The translations under genes and the position numbers were made by a program. Below are positions 42,039-50,587 of a stretch of 64,000 nucleotides of DNA, piece by piece. The stretch lies in assembly GCA_946902985.2 (NCBI GenBank), contig OX336392.1, positions 17,396,716-17,460,715 on the forward strand, read 5' to 3'. Each line of letters begins with the position of its first letter. Within the stretch, counting starts at the first letter, position 1. The notes under the pieces were generated by a model. The model was not told the DNA's origin, ran no database searches, and saw only the letters and a list, made by a program, of their open reading frames with translations. This DNA comes from Meconema thalassinum. Taxonomy: Eukaryota; Arthropoda; Insecta; Orthoptera; Tettigoniidae.

Positions 42039-42118
42039 ATGAAAATGTCCAAAGAAGAATCCCAATTTGCGGATTCTTCTTCTTCATCGCCATGATGGGT
42101 GTTTTCCTGATCAGACAT
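42039..42118 (-). CDS. Acidic small protein, exon 1 (element 2)
   Basis: ATG 42118 opens 26 codons plus 2 nt (MSDQENTH..., then GDEEEES and DSSLDIF) to a consensus donor GTAAGT (42038-42033). The phase fits exon 2 exactly. Upstream on the same strand are TATAAATG at 42165 and a TCATTC initiator at 42133, 32 nt apart, and the ATG follows 15 nt later. The TATA faces away from the polymerase-side TATA at 42234, giving a divergent early promoter. Too short for a standard ORF list. Confidence 0.55.
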
Positions 42119-42132
42119 AGCAGCAGTGAATG

Positions 42133-42321
42133 ACAATTCTTTGTAAAGTAGCAGGTTCATTTATACTAAATATGGAGGTCATCCAGTTACTGAGAAAGCG
42201 GACAAACCGGTGTGTTGCCTCTGATTGTAAGGGTATATAAGCCCTGACATTATTGTTGCTAGCCAGAGAAGTTCACGAGTTGGTAGTATACACATCGCTT
42301 TGCTGCAAAGATCTTCTATCA
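42133..42321. promoter_or_regulatory. Divergent early promoter (element 2)
   Basis: Plus strand: TATATAAG at 42234, a short 5' UTR and donor CAG|GTAATA at 42322, with acceptor CCTTTCAG ending 43101 just before the OB-fold gene. Minus strand: TATAAATG at 42165 with initiator at 42133. The two TATA boxes are about 70 bp apart. Element 1 keeps only the PolB-side TATA, next to its TIR. Confidence 0.55.
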
Positions 42322-42392
42322 GGTAATATTGAACACAGTACCTTTAGTTTCTCTAACTGTCGATGGTTATACAGTTGACCTTAAATATTTAT

Positions 42393-43006
42393 CAAGTGGA
42401 TAATAATAATATCAAATGGGTATATAAAACTATTATTGAAACTAACAGTCATTACCAGGCTTGACGTTAGTCAAAAGAGATATTACCTTATCTCGCTCTA
42501 TCCGACTGATTTACTGGGACTAAGCGCTGTTAGGAGACTCCTCGTCTTAGCACATAAGTTTTGTATACACATTTGATGGTTTAGTCTAGAGGTTTGGATG
42601 GGGATGCAGGACACACTACTCAAGTGGATATATGAAACTATTATTGCAACTAACAGTCATTACCAGGCTTGACGTCAGTCAAAAGAGATATTACCTTATC
42701 TCGCTCTATCCGACTGATTTACTGGGACTAAGCGCTGTTAGGAGACTCCTCGTCTTAGCAAATAAGTTTTGTATACACATTTGATGGTTTAGTCTAGAGG
42801 TTTGGATGGGGATGCAGGACACACTACTCAAGTGGATATATGAAACTATTATTGCAACTAACAGTCATTACCAGGCTTGACGTCAGTCAAAAGAGATATT
42901 ACCTTATCTCGCTCTATCCGACTGATTTACTGGGACTAAGCACTGTTAGGAGACTCCTCGTCTTAGCAAATAAGTTTTGTATACACATTTGATGGTTTAG
43001 TCTATA
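42393..43006. repeat. ~208-bp tandem repeat x3 in the early 5' UTR intron (element 2)
   Basis: CAAGTGGATA starts at 42393, 42621 and 42829; the last two units are nearly identical. Each carries a CRE-type site: TGACGTTA at 42462, TGACGTCA at 42670 and 42878. Placed between the early promoter and the OB-fold gene, so they may act as an intronic enhancer. Confidence 0.85.
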
Positions 43007-43107
43007 GATCAGGGTTTGAGTTAATGTGCTAATAAATAAAGGTGGAGGGTACCTGAACCTTTTTAATAGTTTACCTAAACACTTTATAATTACCTTTCAG
43101 AACCAAT

Positions 43108-43410
43108 ATGTCTGCTATAACAGTTGCGAATCTCATTGGCAGAGCAACCGGTCTGGAGACTAAACGATTACAGGACCTGCCAGTTAACGAGTCCTATTTG
43201 GTGACAGCTGTTCGCAAAGTAAACACGAAATATGGGAGAAGAATAGTTTGCGAACTAGAAGATTTCGCTGTCTTCTTACCTGCGAGGTTCATGGAACTCA
43301 ACGACGAAGCTGTAAATGACCTCAACAAAGGAACCATCTACCTAAAATATTTGGGACTAGAAAACAAAAGATGTTTTGTAGAATTTATTGAAGAATCAAA
43401 TAAAATTTAA
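43108..43410 (+). CDS. Small OB-fold-like protein, candidate ssDNA-binding protein (element 2)
   Basis: 100 residues, intact. Pattern: NESYLVTAVRKVNTKYGRR-V-ELED, FLPARF, a helix and IYLKYLGL...FVEFIEE, consistent with a five-strand OB barrel. Similar small proteins accompany arthropod Polintons as I recall; ssDNA binding during replication fits the position before PolB but is inferred. AATAAA follows at 43446. No counterpart is seen in element 1. Confidence 0.6.
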   Translation: MSAITVANLIGRATGLETKRLQDLPVNESYLVTAVRKVNTKYGRRIVCELEDFAVFLPARFMELNDEAVNDLNKGTIYLKYLGLENKRCFVEFIEESNKI

Positions 43411-43526
43411 AATTTGTTAATGTTAAAACAGAATTTGCAGAGACAATAAACTTTGTTTGTTTTCATTCTCTGCAAACTGTTCAGTGATTTGCTGTTTTTG
43501 TAGTAAATGTAATTACTGTAAGTGTC

Positions 43527-44438
43527 ATGATGTCAGCACCAGAACTTAGTTGGCAGAACGTGGATAGTTGTTTTAATAATAAGTTATGTAGCTTTAAAAT
43601 TAATAATGATGCTAAATTTTTAGACCCAAATGAATTTTTAAACGCTAGCTACAACATTTTTCAAAATAAAATGCAAGACTGTTTAAGAGAACATGTAGCG
43701 TTAAAGATTAACGCTGAGTTATTATGTGATTTTGTTATTTTAAAACAAGGTGTTGAAATAACCAAACCGATTTATTTACATACGAAAATGTGTGAATTGT
43801 ACCGCACTGATAATATACACAGTTGGTATAGTAAAAACATTGTCGATAAGCTCATGACGCGCTTTGCCGAGTTTCAAGAATTGGAAAGTGGCAAATCGCT
43901 GGAAGCTATCAACCATTTTAAAATTAATGTATGCACCTTTGATCCCATGAACAGTGGTTCAGCTCATGTTAATTTACCTAAACAGTTGGAAAAACATCAC
44001 GCAGTCATCAATGTGGATAAAAATGACGTTTTTTGCTTTGTGTGGTCCTTGGCTGCTGGGTTAAGTCCTGCAACTGAAAATGTTCACAGAATGGGAAAAT
44101 ATCACCAGAAATTTATGGAATTAATGATCAGTCTAAATTTAGCAGACATAGAATTCCCAATGGACCTCAACGCCATTTCTCGTTTTGAATCTAAAAATCC
44201 GCTTTACTCCATTAATGTATACGGAGTTGAAGGGGACAAAGTTATTGGTCCATTGTATGTGACAAAGGGAAAAAAAGAAAAGCATTTTAATTTACTGTAC
44301 ATTGAAGGGGAATTGTGCAACCATTATTGTTATATCAAAGATCTTTCTAGACTAGTTCGTTCACAAGTTACAAAAAAAAAAATAGGGTACATATATGTGA
44401 TCGCTGTTTGCAATATTTTACTAGCAATCAAAAGTTGA
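43527..44438 (+). CDS. PolB N-terminal region (element 2), ends in a frameshift
   Basis: 303 codons; homologous to 2977-3768, including LKINAELLCDF, a D-x3-CF-W motif, VYGVEGDKVIGPLY and HYCYIKDLSRLVRSQ, which is missing from the element 1 frame. After a run of 11 A (44372-44382) the zinc-finger coding (ICDRCLQYF) continues in the -1 frame; the last ~25 codons here are out of frame. The start may be ATG 43527 or 43530. Confidence 0.8.
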   Translation: MMSAPELSWQNVDSCFNNKLCSFKINNDAKFLDPNEFLNASYNIFQNKMQDCLREHVALKINAELLCDFVILKQGVEITKPIYLHTKMCELYRTDNIHSWYSKNIVDKLMTRFAEFQELESGKSLEAINHFKINVCTFDPMNSGSAHVNLPKQLEKHHAVINVDKNDVFCFVWSLAAGLSPATENVHRMGKYHQKFMELMISLNLADIEFPMDLNAISRFESKNPLYSINVYGVEGDKVIGPLYVTKGKKEKHFNLLYIEGELCNHYCYIKDLSRLVRSQVTKKKIGYIYVIAVCNILLAIKS

Positions 44439-46627
44439 CAGCACATACTATTCATTGCATCACACAACCAGCGGTAAAAATTATATTTCCAGAAAAGGAT
44501 AAAGCCAGTATGAAATTTCAAAATGTGTCTCGTCAAGAACCGCTTCCATTTACAGTATATGCAGATTTTGAATGTTTAACCACACCCATTGACACATGTA
44601 AACCAGATCCGACACGGCCGTACACTCAACAAGTACAGCAACATGTGCCATTCAGTTGTGCCCTAAACGTGATTTGTTCATACGACCCTTCACTTTCATA
44701 CTTCAAATCTTATCGCGATGCAGATGCTGCTGCTTGGTTTTTAAATGAATTGGACGCCTTGGCAGATCGGGTGTACAATATCCTGCAAAATCCAATTCCG
44801 CTTCAAATGTCGGACGCAGACGAGGCGGTTTTTGCAACAGCAACCACTTGTCACATTTGTCAAAAACCAATAGCACCTTGTGACACACCAGTGAGAGACG
44901 ATAATCGGTACACTGGAAAATTTAGAGGAGCGGCTCATAGTGTATGTAATTTGGCGTATAAAAGAGCACGCTATATTTCTTGTTTCTTACACAACATGTC
45001 TCGGTATGACAGCCATTTAATTATTAAGGAATTTGCTAACCTTGAAAACCAAAAGTTTAATTTAATTCCACAAAATCATGAAAATTTTATTTCGTTTTCG
45101 AAATGGCGAAATGGAATCAGTATACGATTTTTAGATTCGTATAGATTCCTCGCATCATCATTGGATGCGCTTGTTCAAGGGCTTCACCCAAACAATTTGC
45201 ATTTTGTACGTCAACACTTTACTGATGCCAAACAATTTGAATTATGCATTCGAAAAGGGGTGTTTCCCTATAATTATGTAAACAATTGGGCATGTTTACA
45301 GGAAACTGCACTCCCTTCAAAGGACAAATTTTACAATGACTTAACAAAAAGTCATATTTCTGAAGAAGACTATTTACACGCTCAAAAAGTATGGAACGTG
45401 TTCAAGATATCAACTTTGGGCGAGTATGCTGATTTATACCTCAAAATTGATACACTACTTTTGACAGACGTGTTTGAACACTTTCGCAAACTGTGTCTTG
45501 AAATCTACAATCTAGATCCAGCCCATTACTACACCCTTGCCGGATATAGTTGGGACTGTATGTTGAAGGTGACTGACATAGAACTGGAACTATTAACAGA
45601 CATCGACATGTTACTCTTTTTTGAACGCGGAATACGTGGTGGTCTTGTTTCGCTTGTACAAAAGCACGCCAAAGCAAATAATCCATATATGGATACATAC
45701 AAACCAAACCAACCTACAACATACCTCACCTACCTAGATTGTAACAATTTATACGGATATGCTATGGAAAAACCTCTTCCATATCAAAATTTTCGATGGC
45801 TGTCTTCAGATGAAGTTTCAAATTTTAATTTAAAAGATGTGTTGAGCAATGACACGCGTGGCTACGTTCTAGAGGTCGACTTATTATATCCCTGTGAGAT
45901 ACACAATGATCATTCTGATCTACCATTTTGTGTTGAAAAATTACAACCTCCCAGTTCACGTTCCAACAATAAAAAGTTGCTGGCAACGTTAAATTCAAAA
46001 AATCGGTACGTCATACACATTGAAAATTTAATGCAATGTTTGAAACATGGTTTGAAACTGCAATCCATTCACCGCATTATTTGCTTTGACCAAAAACCAT
46101 GGTTACAACCGTACATGCAATTGAATACTCATCATCGGCAACACGCCAAGACCACATTTGAATCAAATTTTTATAAATTAATGAACAATGCGTGCTACGG
46201 TAAATCAATGGAAAATATTCGAAAGCATAGAACTATTCATTTGGTAAACCACTGGGACGGTCGATATGGCGCACGAAAATATATAGCTATGCCTAATTTC
46301 CATTCTGTACGAGTTATTGAAACTGATTTAGTAACCATTGAATTGTCAAAGACAGAAATCATGTATAACAAACCAATTTACTTGGGAATGGTGATACTTG
46401 ACTTTTCAACATTTGTAATGAATCAATTTCATTATGAGTTTGCCAAACAAAAGTTTGGAGATGTAAAATTACTGTATATGGATACAGACAGTCTTATTTA
46501 TCAAACCAATAAGATAGATGTTTACTCAGTGATGAGAGAACATCCAAATTACTTTGATACCTCAAACTATGAGGTTAACAATATGTTTGGCATAATTCCC
46601 ATGAATAAAAAAAATAGGTCTATTTAA
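44408..46627 (+). CDS. polB: Protein-primed family B DNA polymerase, main part (element 2)
   Basis: 739 codons. Exonuclease: YADFEC, HNMSRYD, YLKIDTLLLTD. Polymerase: LDCNNLYGYA (A), KLMNNACYGKSM (B), YMDTDS (C). The CHIC...FRGAAHSVCN insert is present, but the DHSH of element 1 is replaced by DDNR, removing both histidines. The frame breaks at eight A (46607-46614), and the last ~110 residues lie in the next ORF. True coding begins upstream of the listed ATG, at the A-run. Confidence 0.93.
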   Translation: MQYFTSNQKLTAHTIHCITQPAVKIIFPEKDKASMKFQNVSRQEPLPFTVYADFECLTTPIDTCKPDPTRPYTQQVQQHVPFSCALNVICSYDPSLSYFKSYRDADAAAWFLNELDALADRVYNILQNPIPLQMSDADEAVFATATTCHICQKPIAPCDTPVRDDNRYTGKFRGAAHSVCNLAYKRARYISCFLHNMSRYDSHLIIKEFANLENQKFNLIPQNHENFISFSKWRNGISIRFLDSYRFLASSLDALVQGLHPNNLHFVRQHFTDAKQFELCIRKGVFPYNYVNNWACLQETALPSKDKFYNDLTKSHISEEDYLHAQKVWNVFKISTLGEYADLYLKIDTLLLTDVFEHFRKLCLEIYNLDPAHYYTLAGYSWDCMLKVTDIELELLTDIDMLLFFERGIRGGLVSLVQKHAKANNPYMDTYKPNQPTTYLTYLDCNNLYGYAMEKPLPYQNFRWLSSDEVSNFNLKDVLSNDTRGYVLEVDLLYPCEIHNDHSDLPFCVEKLQPPSSRSNNKKLLATLNSKNRYVIHIENLMQCLKHGLKLQSIHRIICFDQKPWLQPYMQLNTHHRQHAKTTFESNFYKLMNNACYGKSMENIRKHRTIHLVNHWDGRYGARKYIAMPNFHSVRVIETDLVTIELSKTEIMYNKPIYLGMVILDFSTFVMNQFHYEFAKQKFGDVKLLYMDTDSLIYQTNKIDVYSVMREHPNYFDTSNYEVNNMFGIIPMNKKNRSI

Positions 46628-46649
46628 GGATGAGTGCGCCGGTGATGTT

Positions 46650-46946
46650 ATGACAGAATTTGTGGCTTTGGCGCCGAAAATGTACGCATTTTCAACACAA
46701 AAGAATAAAGGTCAATGCAAAGCGAAGGGTGTTCTTCGTAGCGTCACACAATTCCTCAATGTTGAGGAATATCGATGTGTACTCTACGCAAACACCTCTC
46801 GCTTATACCAGCAAACACGCATTCTTTCAAAGAACCATAATATTTTTACAGTAAATCAAAATAAAACATCGCTGACAACATATGACAATAAACGTCTGTG
46901 GGATGGTGTAAATAGCTTGCCTTATGGACATTTCCACACCTTGTAA
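46650..46946 (+). CDS. PolB C-terminal segment (element 2)
   Basis: 98 codons continuing the polymerase (MTEFVALAPKMYAF, KAKGV, LW-GVNSLPYG), matching the end of the element 1 polymerase. Separated by a +1/-2 shift at the A-run, so it is not an independent gene. Confidence 0.85.
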   Translation: MTEFVALAPKMYAFSTQKNKGQCKAKGVLRSVTQFLNVEEYRCVLYANTSRLYQQTRILSKNHNIFTVNQNKTSLTTYDNKRLWDGVNSLPYGHFHTL

Positions 46947-47089
46947 AAAAGAACACACTTTCATTTTCAATTCTTTTTATTAAAATTGTATGTTTTTTAC
47001 AAGAAGAAAACTAAACCATATTTTGTGTATACTATGAACTGGTGGACTGACTCTCAAATAAATACTTCACAATATTTGATTCATGTTTA

Positions 47090-47533
47090 TTACTTTGTCC
47101 TTTTCCTCACTAATCCACCACCAATCAATAGCTTTGACTTCATCGCTCCTGCTACAATCAAGGCTGCAATCTTCTCACCAATAGAAGCAGTAGATGACAT
47201 CACACGCTGCATGGCCTTTCTTAGAAGAATGCGGTCTGCAACTCGACGTACTTCTATATTCTTGTTGTTGTAAGCAATGTCATGATCTCTACACGCTGCA
47301 TCCAATATGTTGATTCCAGAGTTCACTTGTGCTAGACGTTGGCTTAGTTTAGTTCCAGGTCCACAAAATTGATAGCCAGGAATATGCAGTTCAATGGGAA
47401 GTAGATCAATGGCCTTGTTAACTAGACCATGACCAGCAAAGGTCTGGCATATCTTTTTCAAGCGTTGTCTTACTTTTTGGTGCTGGCGATACTGCCGCTG
47501 CTGTCTCTTCTTCCTCTTCTTCATCGCAACCAT
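47090..47533 (-). CDS. Viral-type phospholipase A2 (element 2)
   Basis: Open from 47722; the start at 47533 or 47524 is chosen by alignment with element 1. Basic N-terminus (KKRKKRQQRQ), calcium loop CGPGTKL, catalytic DAACRDHDIAYN, then a C-terminal helical region (LLRKAMQRVMSS...GEKIAALIVAGAMK) that is frameshifted in element 1. Intact, so it is the reference copy. It overlaps the Cys-rich gene by about 110 nt. Confidence 0.88.
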   Translation of the reverse strand: MVAMKKRKKRQQRQYRQHQKVRQRLKKICQTFAGHGLVNKAIDLLPIELHIPGYQFCGPGTKLSQRLAQVNSGINILDAACRDHDIAYNNKNIEVRRVADRILLRKAMQRVMSSTASIGEKIAALIVAGAMKSKLLIGGGLVRKRTK

Positions 47534-47888
47534 GGAATGATGAAGCAAAGTCTTTACAGGACGGTATATTTGTATGGCCGTGGTACAATTTGATGAGCTG
47601 ACACGTTCCACACTGTCTAATGGATGGCATTTTAGTAATAGACACTTGCTGGTGATGACTAAAGTCAGTGCATGGTTGTAGTTCACGCAGACCAGGATCT
47701 CTGCTCCATTCACTAGGTACACTGTGCCAAATATTTTTCACCGCGTTTGAAGCAACATAAAAAAGGAACGCCTTGGGCAAAGCGTTCAATTCCTCATCTG
47801 TGAAACTGTCAAGCTTTTTTTTACAGGCAAAAAACTTGACAATAGCTCGCTCTGTGGGGTTTGAGTCCAAACCTTCAATTGCTGCCAT
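47418..47888 (-). CDS. Conserved Cys-rich protein (element 2)
   Basis: Open from 47906; Met 47888 (MAAIEG) is the likelier start. Intact, unlike element 1. Features: CKKKLDSFTDEEL, ALPKAFLFYVASNAVK, C-TCQLIKLYHGH, CKDFASSFHGC, a Glu-rich linker and EKDMPDLCW. Possible zinc binding; role unknown. Confidence 0.78.
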   Translation of the reverse strand: MAAIEGLDSNPTERAIVKFFACKKKLDSFTDEELNALPKAFLFYVASNAVKNIWHSVPSEWSRDPGLRELQPCTDFSHHQQVSITKMPSIRQCGTCQLIKLYHGHTNIPSCKDFASSFHGCDEEEEEETAAAVSPAPKSKTTLEKDMPDLCWSWSS

Positions 47889-47939
47889 ATTACTACACGT
47901 CCACACTGATCACTGGTATGTCTCACACTGAAGCTGACG

Positions 47940-48440
47940 TTACAACGCTTTGCACTCAACATGCAAGTTTTGACATGCTCTGCGAGCTAGCCAATCAAAA
48001 AGCTTCCAAACATTTTGAAGTGTTTTATTTTGTAGAGGTTCATCAGGCACGGAGAGGTTGTACAGTGCAGGACATCCCAGATCATGAAGGTCAACAAGTT
48101 GACATGTTGAATTAACATACTGACGCAACCATTCCTTTTTTTCACTTCCCTTTACAAATACAAGGTCAGCACCAAACAAGTGAGCTTTCAGAACAAGTGA
48201 TAGATGCTGGTAAGGAATGTCGCCTTCTTTCCAGACTAGTCCCAAATTGCGTTGCAACCACTCTGTTTGTCTTCTGTCCTCGTCTGACTGCAAATGCAAT
48301 GGAAACGGTGGTTCAAAGACAAAACTGGTTACTCTTGGTGCCCACATGGTTGTGCAGTCAATAATTCCAACTTCTTTAAATACAAACTTGTTTCCGTTCA
48401 CCTTGAAACCCTGCACGTCGACAATCAATGTTTTCGGCAT
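47940..48440 (-). CDS. Conserved Polinton protein of unknown function, possible RNase H-like fold (element 2)
   Basis: Open from 48467; ATG 48440 (MPKTLIVDVQGF) aligns with element 1. Conserved FKEVGIIDCTT, EPPF, KAHLFGADLVFVKGSEKKEWL and DLHDLGCPAL. Promoter: TTAGTTG at 48487 with TATATTA about 30 nt upstream (48517) on the minus strand. Confidence 0.72.
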   Translation of the reverse strand: MPKTLIVDVQGFKVNGNKFVFKEVGIIDCTTMWAPRVTSFVFEPPFPLHLQSDEDRRQTEWLQRNLGLVWKEGDIPYQHLSLVLKAHLFGADLVFVKGSEKKEWLRQYVNSTCQLVDLHDLGCPALYNLSVPDEPLQNKTLQNVWKLFDWLARRACQNLHVECKAL

Positions 48441-48531
48441 GGCGACGGATATCACACCTTCCACCACCGCTGCTTCTTAACAACTAACTGATTGGATAGG
48501 AGCGGGAAAATAATATACACACAAAAATCAA

Positions 48532-49218
48532 TTACACAATTTTATTCATAAAGTTATCAGTACATCGCTTACAATTTTTTATCATAGGATTTGGACCATC
48601 CCAATCACAGTGAGAATCTCCTCGATGCATAAAGTGTCTACGACAAGGACGGCAGGCTGCAACATCCGCCGACATACGGAGGTGTAATGGTAGCTTATCC
48701 CAATTAAGGTCAATGTCGTGTGCACCGTACGCGGTCAGAAATCCAGCTGGTAAATAGGCAATCAGATGCTGCGGCATTTCACGAAGAAATTGCGCTTTAT
48801 GGTAGGCGCGTATTGCTAAACTCACCAGGGTGCGATAAATCTCAAATGCTGCATCAGCGTCTCGACTTGTTGAGCAACGATCGCATTTGCAGTCCATGCA
48901 ATCTACCCGCTCTCCAACATGACAAGATGAAGCTTTGGCAACACCATCGTCCACATTATTTGTTTGATTAGCGATGGGCTTGTTGTTGTAGCCCCTGTCA
49001 TGAATACCAAACGTAGACATGAATCCATCCGGTAAATAGTGAACCAGATGCGGCGGCATTCTAAGCACAGTATGATTCTTGTGATAGGCAGTTATAGCTT
49101 CACTCACTAGGGCGCGATAAATGGTAAACCTTGAATCTTCATCTGAGCCTGGTGAATCACTTTCACATTTGCAGACCCACCTCGCAGAGGGGGTTGTGAC
49201 TTCATCGTAGCTTTCCAT
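48532..49218 (-). CDS. Accessory protein with internal duplication and Cys-rich tail (element 2)
   Basis: Open from 49233, but TATAAATA at 49256 and CAGTC at about 49223 point to ATG 49218 (MESYDEV). Two copies of a ~47-residue unit (RFTIYRALVSEAITAYHK...YLPDGFMSTFGIHD and AFEIYRTLVSLAIRAYHK...YLPAGFLTAYGAHD) are separated by a Cys cluster (CHVGERVDCMDCKCDRC). The tail (CRPCRRH...NCKRCTDN) resembles the tail of the IAP-like gene at the same place in element 1. No BIR here. No known family recognised. Confidence 0.65.
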   Translation of the reverse strand: MESYDEVTTPSARWVCKCESDSPGSDEDSRFTIYRALVSEAITAYHKNHTVLRMPPHLVHYLPDGFMSTFGIHDRGYNNKPIANQTNNVDDGVAKASSCHVGERVDCMDCKCDRCSTSRDADAAFEIYRTLVSLAIRAYHKAQFLREMPQHLIAYLPAGFLTAYGAHDIDLNWDKLPLHLRMSADVAACRPCRRHFMHRGDSHCDWDGPNPMIKNCKRCTDNFMNKIV

Positions 49219-49251
49219 GACTGTGAAGGGCAATGGAGGAAGACATGCTAT

Positions 49252-50466
49252 TTATACTCTGGTCACCATATTGGACAGCGGTTGATAAAACACTTGCGCC
49301 TCGTGAACAATAAGGCAATAGGCTGTTGTTTTTTCTGGAATAACTGTAGATGTTTCAAATTCTAGTCTGATATCAATAGTTGTTTCCTTCATCGACTCCT
49401 CCAAATACGAACAGTCCATCACCACCAGAGGCGCCTTGGACTTGAAGTCTTGTGGTGATAATAGCGGACATGCCTCTTTCTGATAATAGGATGACTGAAA
49501 GTTTACAAACATGTCATAAAGCTTACCATATTTGTTCTTGTTAAAGTTTAAATCCATTCCCTCATAGGGAAAGGTAACACCGTTCAAAAAGAGTCGTATA
49601 TTTCGTAATTGGATGTGGTCAAATTTTGATGCATCTTTATTCTGTTGATATTTGCGATCTGTTTGAAATCCAACCAGGACGTAGAGTGGCCGCTCTGTAT
49701 ACCGTGAGGTTTTTATAGACCAAGTATGTGTATCGGAGAGTGGTAATACCGGGTATTCATGCAGCTCCCAGCTTCTAAATTGAATGGGTAAAGCTGTATC
49801 CTTCTCCACAATCTTGAGCAGACTCAATTTTTTCTGATCTGATAGAGTAACGTGCGGTACTTTCCATAGAATTCGTTGCAGTAGAATTTTTGTATCTATT
49901 GGCGCTGTATCAGCTCCCTTTAGCGCATTATAATCACTCCTGTCTCGTACAAGAATCAGATCCTGTCTTGCGTTCACAATAATGCGCTTATGATCCTCTG
50001 CAAAGCCTAGTATTAATTTTAGAGGTAAATGTCCAGTAAATGTACCATCATCGTTAATCATCCAGTCGTTGGTTGAGTTGGGACACCAACCAGCCATACA
50101 AAAAGCTTTACTCTCTTCGCTTCCATACGAGGGATAAAGTTTCATGACACTTGTTATGCCAACATTTCGAGTAGTATCCACTTCAATACCGTTGATCACG
50201 TAGCGAACCTCAGAAAACAAAAAGGCCAAAGCATTGTTGGCCAACTTTGACGTTGTTGGAATGGTACCATCCAATTTGGTGAGTTGCCCTTCAATCTGGA
50301 TGTAACTTTCATGTGGAAGCGTGTAGATATCTTGTTGGTTAATAGTAATGCGAATCTCATCATTATTATTTAGTCCCTGAGTATACGGTTGGTAGGAATG
50401 GTGTTCAATTCTTACAATACCCTCCTGTACTTCGACAGGGTTTGTCACGTCTAGAATCGAATTCAT
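49252..50466 (-). CDS. Major capsid protein, double jelly-roll candidate (element 2)
   Basis: Open from 50511, with Met 50466 aligning with the element 1 start. An unbroken protein of about 404 residues with LNNNDEIRI, DIYTLPHESYIQIEG, LAFLFSEVRYVING, TSVMKLYPSY, LPLKLILGFAEDHKR, RSWELHEYPVLP, YTERPLYVLVGFQTD, FPYEGMDLNFNKNKYG and LVVMDCSYLEES. It would build the capsid shell. Intact, therefore the best template for structural comparison. Confidence 0.9.
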   Translation of the reverse strand: MNSILDVTNPVEVQEGIVRIEHHSYQPYTQGLNNNDEIRITINQQDIYTLPHESYIQIEGQLTKLDGTIPTTSKLANNALAFLFSEVRYVINGIEVDTTRNVGITSVMKLYPSYGSEESKAFCMAGWCPNSTNDWMINDDGTFTGHLPLKLILGFAEDHKRIIVNARQDLILVRDRSDYNALKGADTAPIDTKILLQRILWKVPHVTLSDQKKLSLLKIVEKDTALPIQFRSWELHEYPVLPLSDTHTWSIKTSRYTERPLYVLVGFQTDRKYQQNKDASKFDHIQLRNIRLFLNGVTFPYEGMDLNFNKNKYGKLYDMFVNFQSSYYQKEACPLLSPQDFKSKAPLVVMDCSYLEESMKETTIDIRLEFETSTVIPEKTTAYCLIVHEAQVFYQPLSNMVTRV

Positions 50467-50587
50467 GACGTAAGGTGTAACCAAGTTGTTGTAGGATCTG
50501 CTTGTTGACACGTGTTAACCTGTACACGTGTTGAGCACAACTAACACCTGCTCTTGACAGCGTTGCCGCTTTATACACTTGTTTCAT
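50405..50587 (-). CDS. Conserved small ORF ahead of the capsid gene (element 2)
   Basis: 60 codons, homologous to 10715-10903, overlapping the capsid start by about 60 nt. The first ~37 residues are best conserved; the overlapped end is not. TATAAAG (50575) and TTAGTTG (50544) lie inside it, 31 nt apart. Confidence 0.6.
   Translation of the reverse strand: MKQVYKAATLSRAGVSCAQHVYRLTRVNKQILQQLGYTLRHEFDSRRDKPCRSTGGYCKN
50538..50575 (-). promoter_or_regulatory. Late promoter of the capsid transcript (element 2)
   Basis: TATAAAG starts at 50575 and TTAGTTG at 50544, 31 nt apart as in element 1. Confidence 0.6.

Noticed and set aside
46605..46620. Programmed frameshift at the second PolB A-run of element 2
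   Set aside because: The needed shift is +1/-2, not -1, and element 1 is continuous here; indel or sequence error is simpler.
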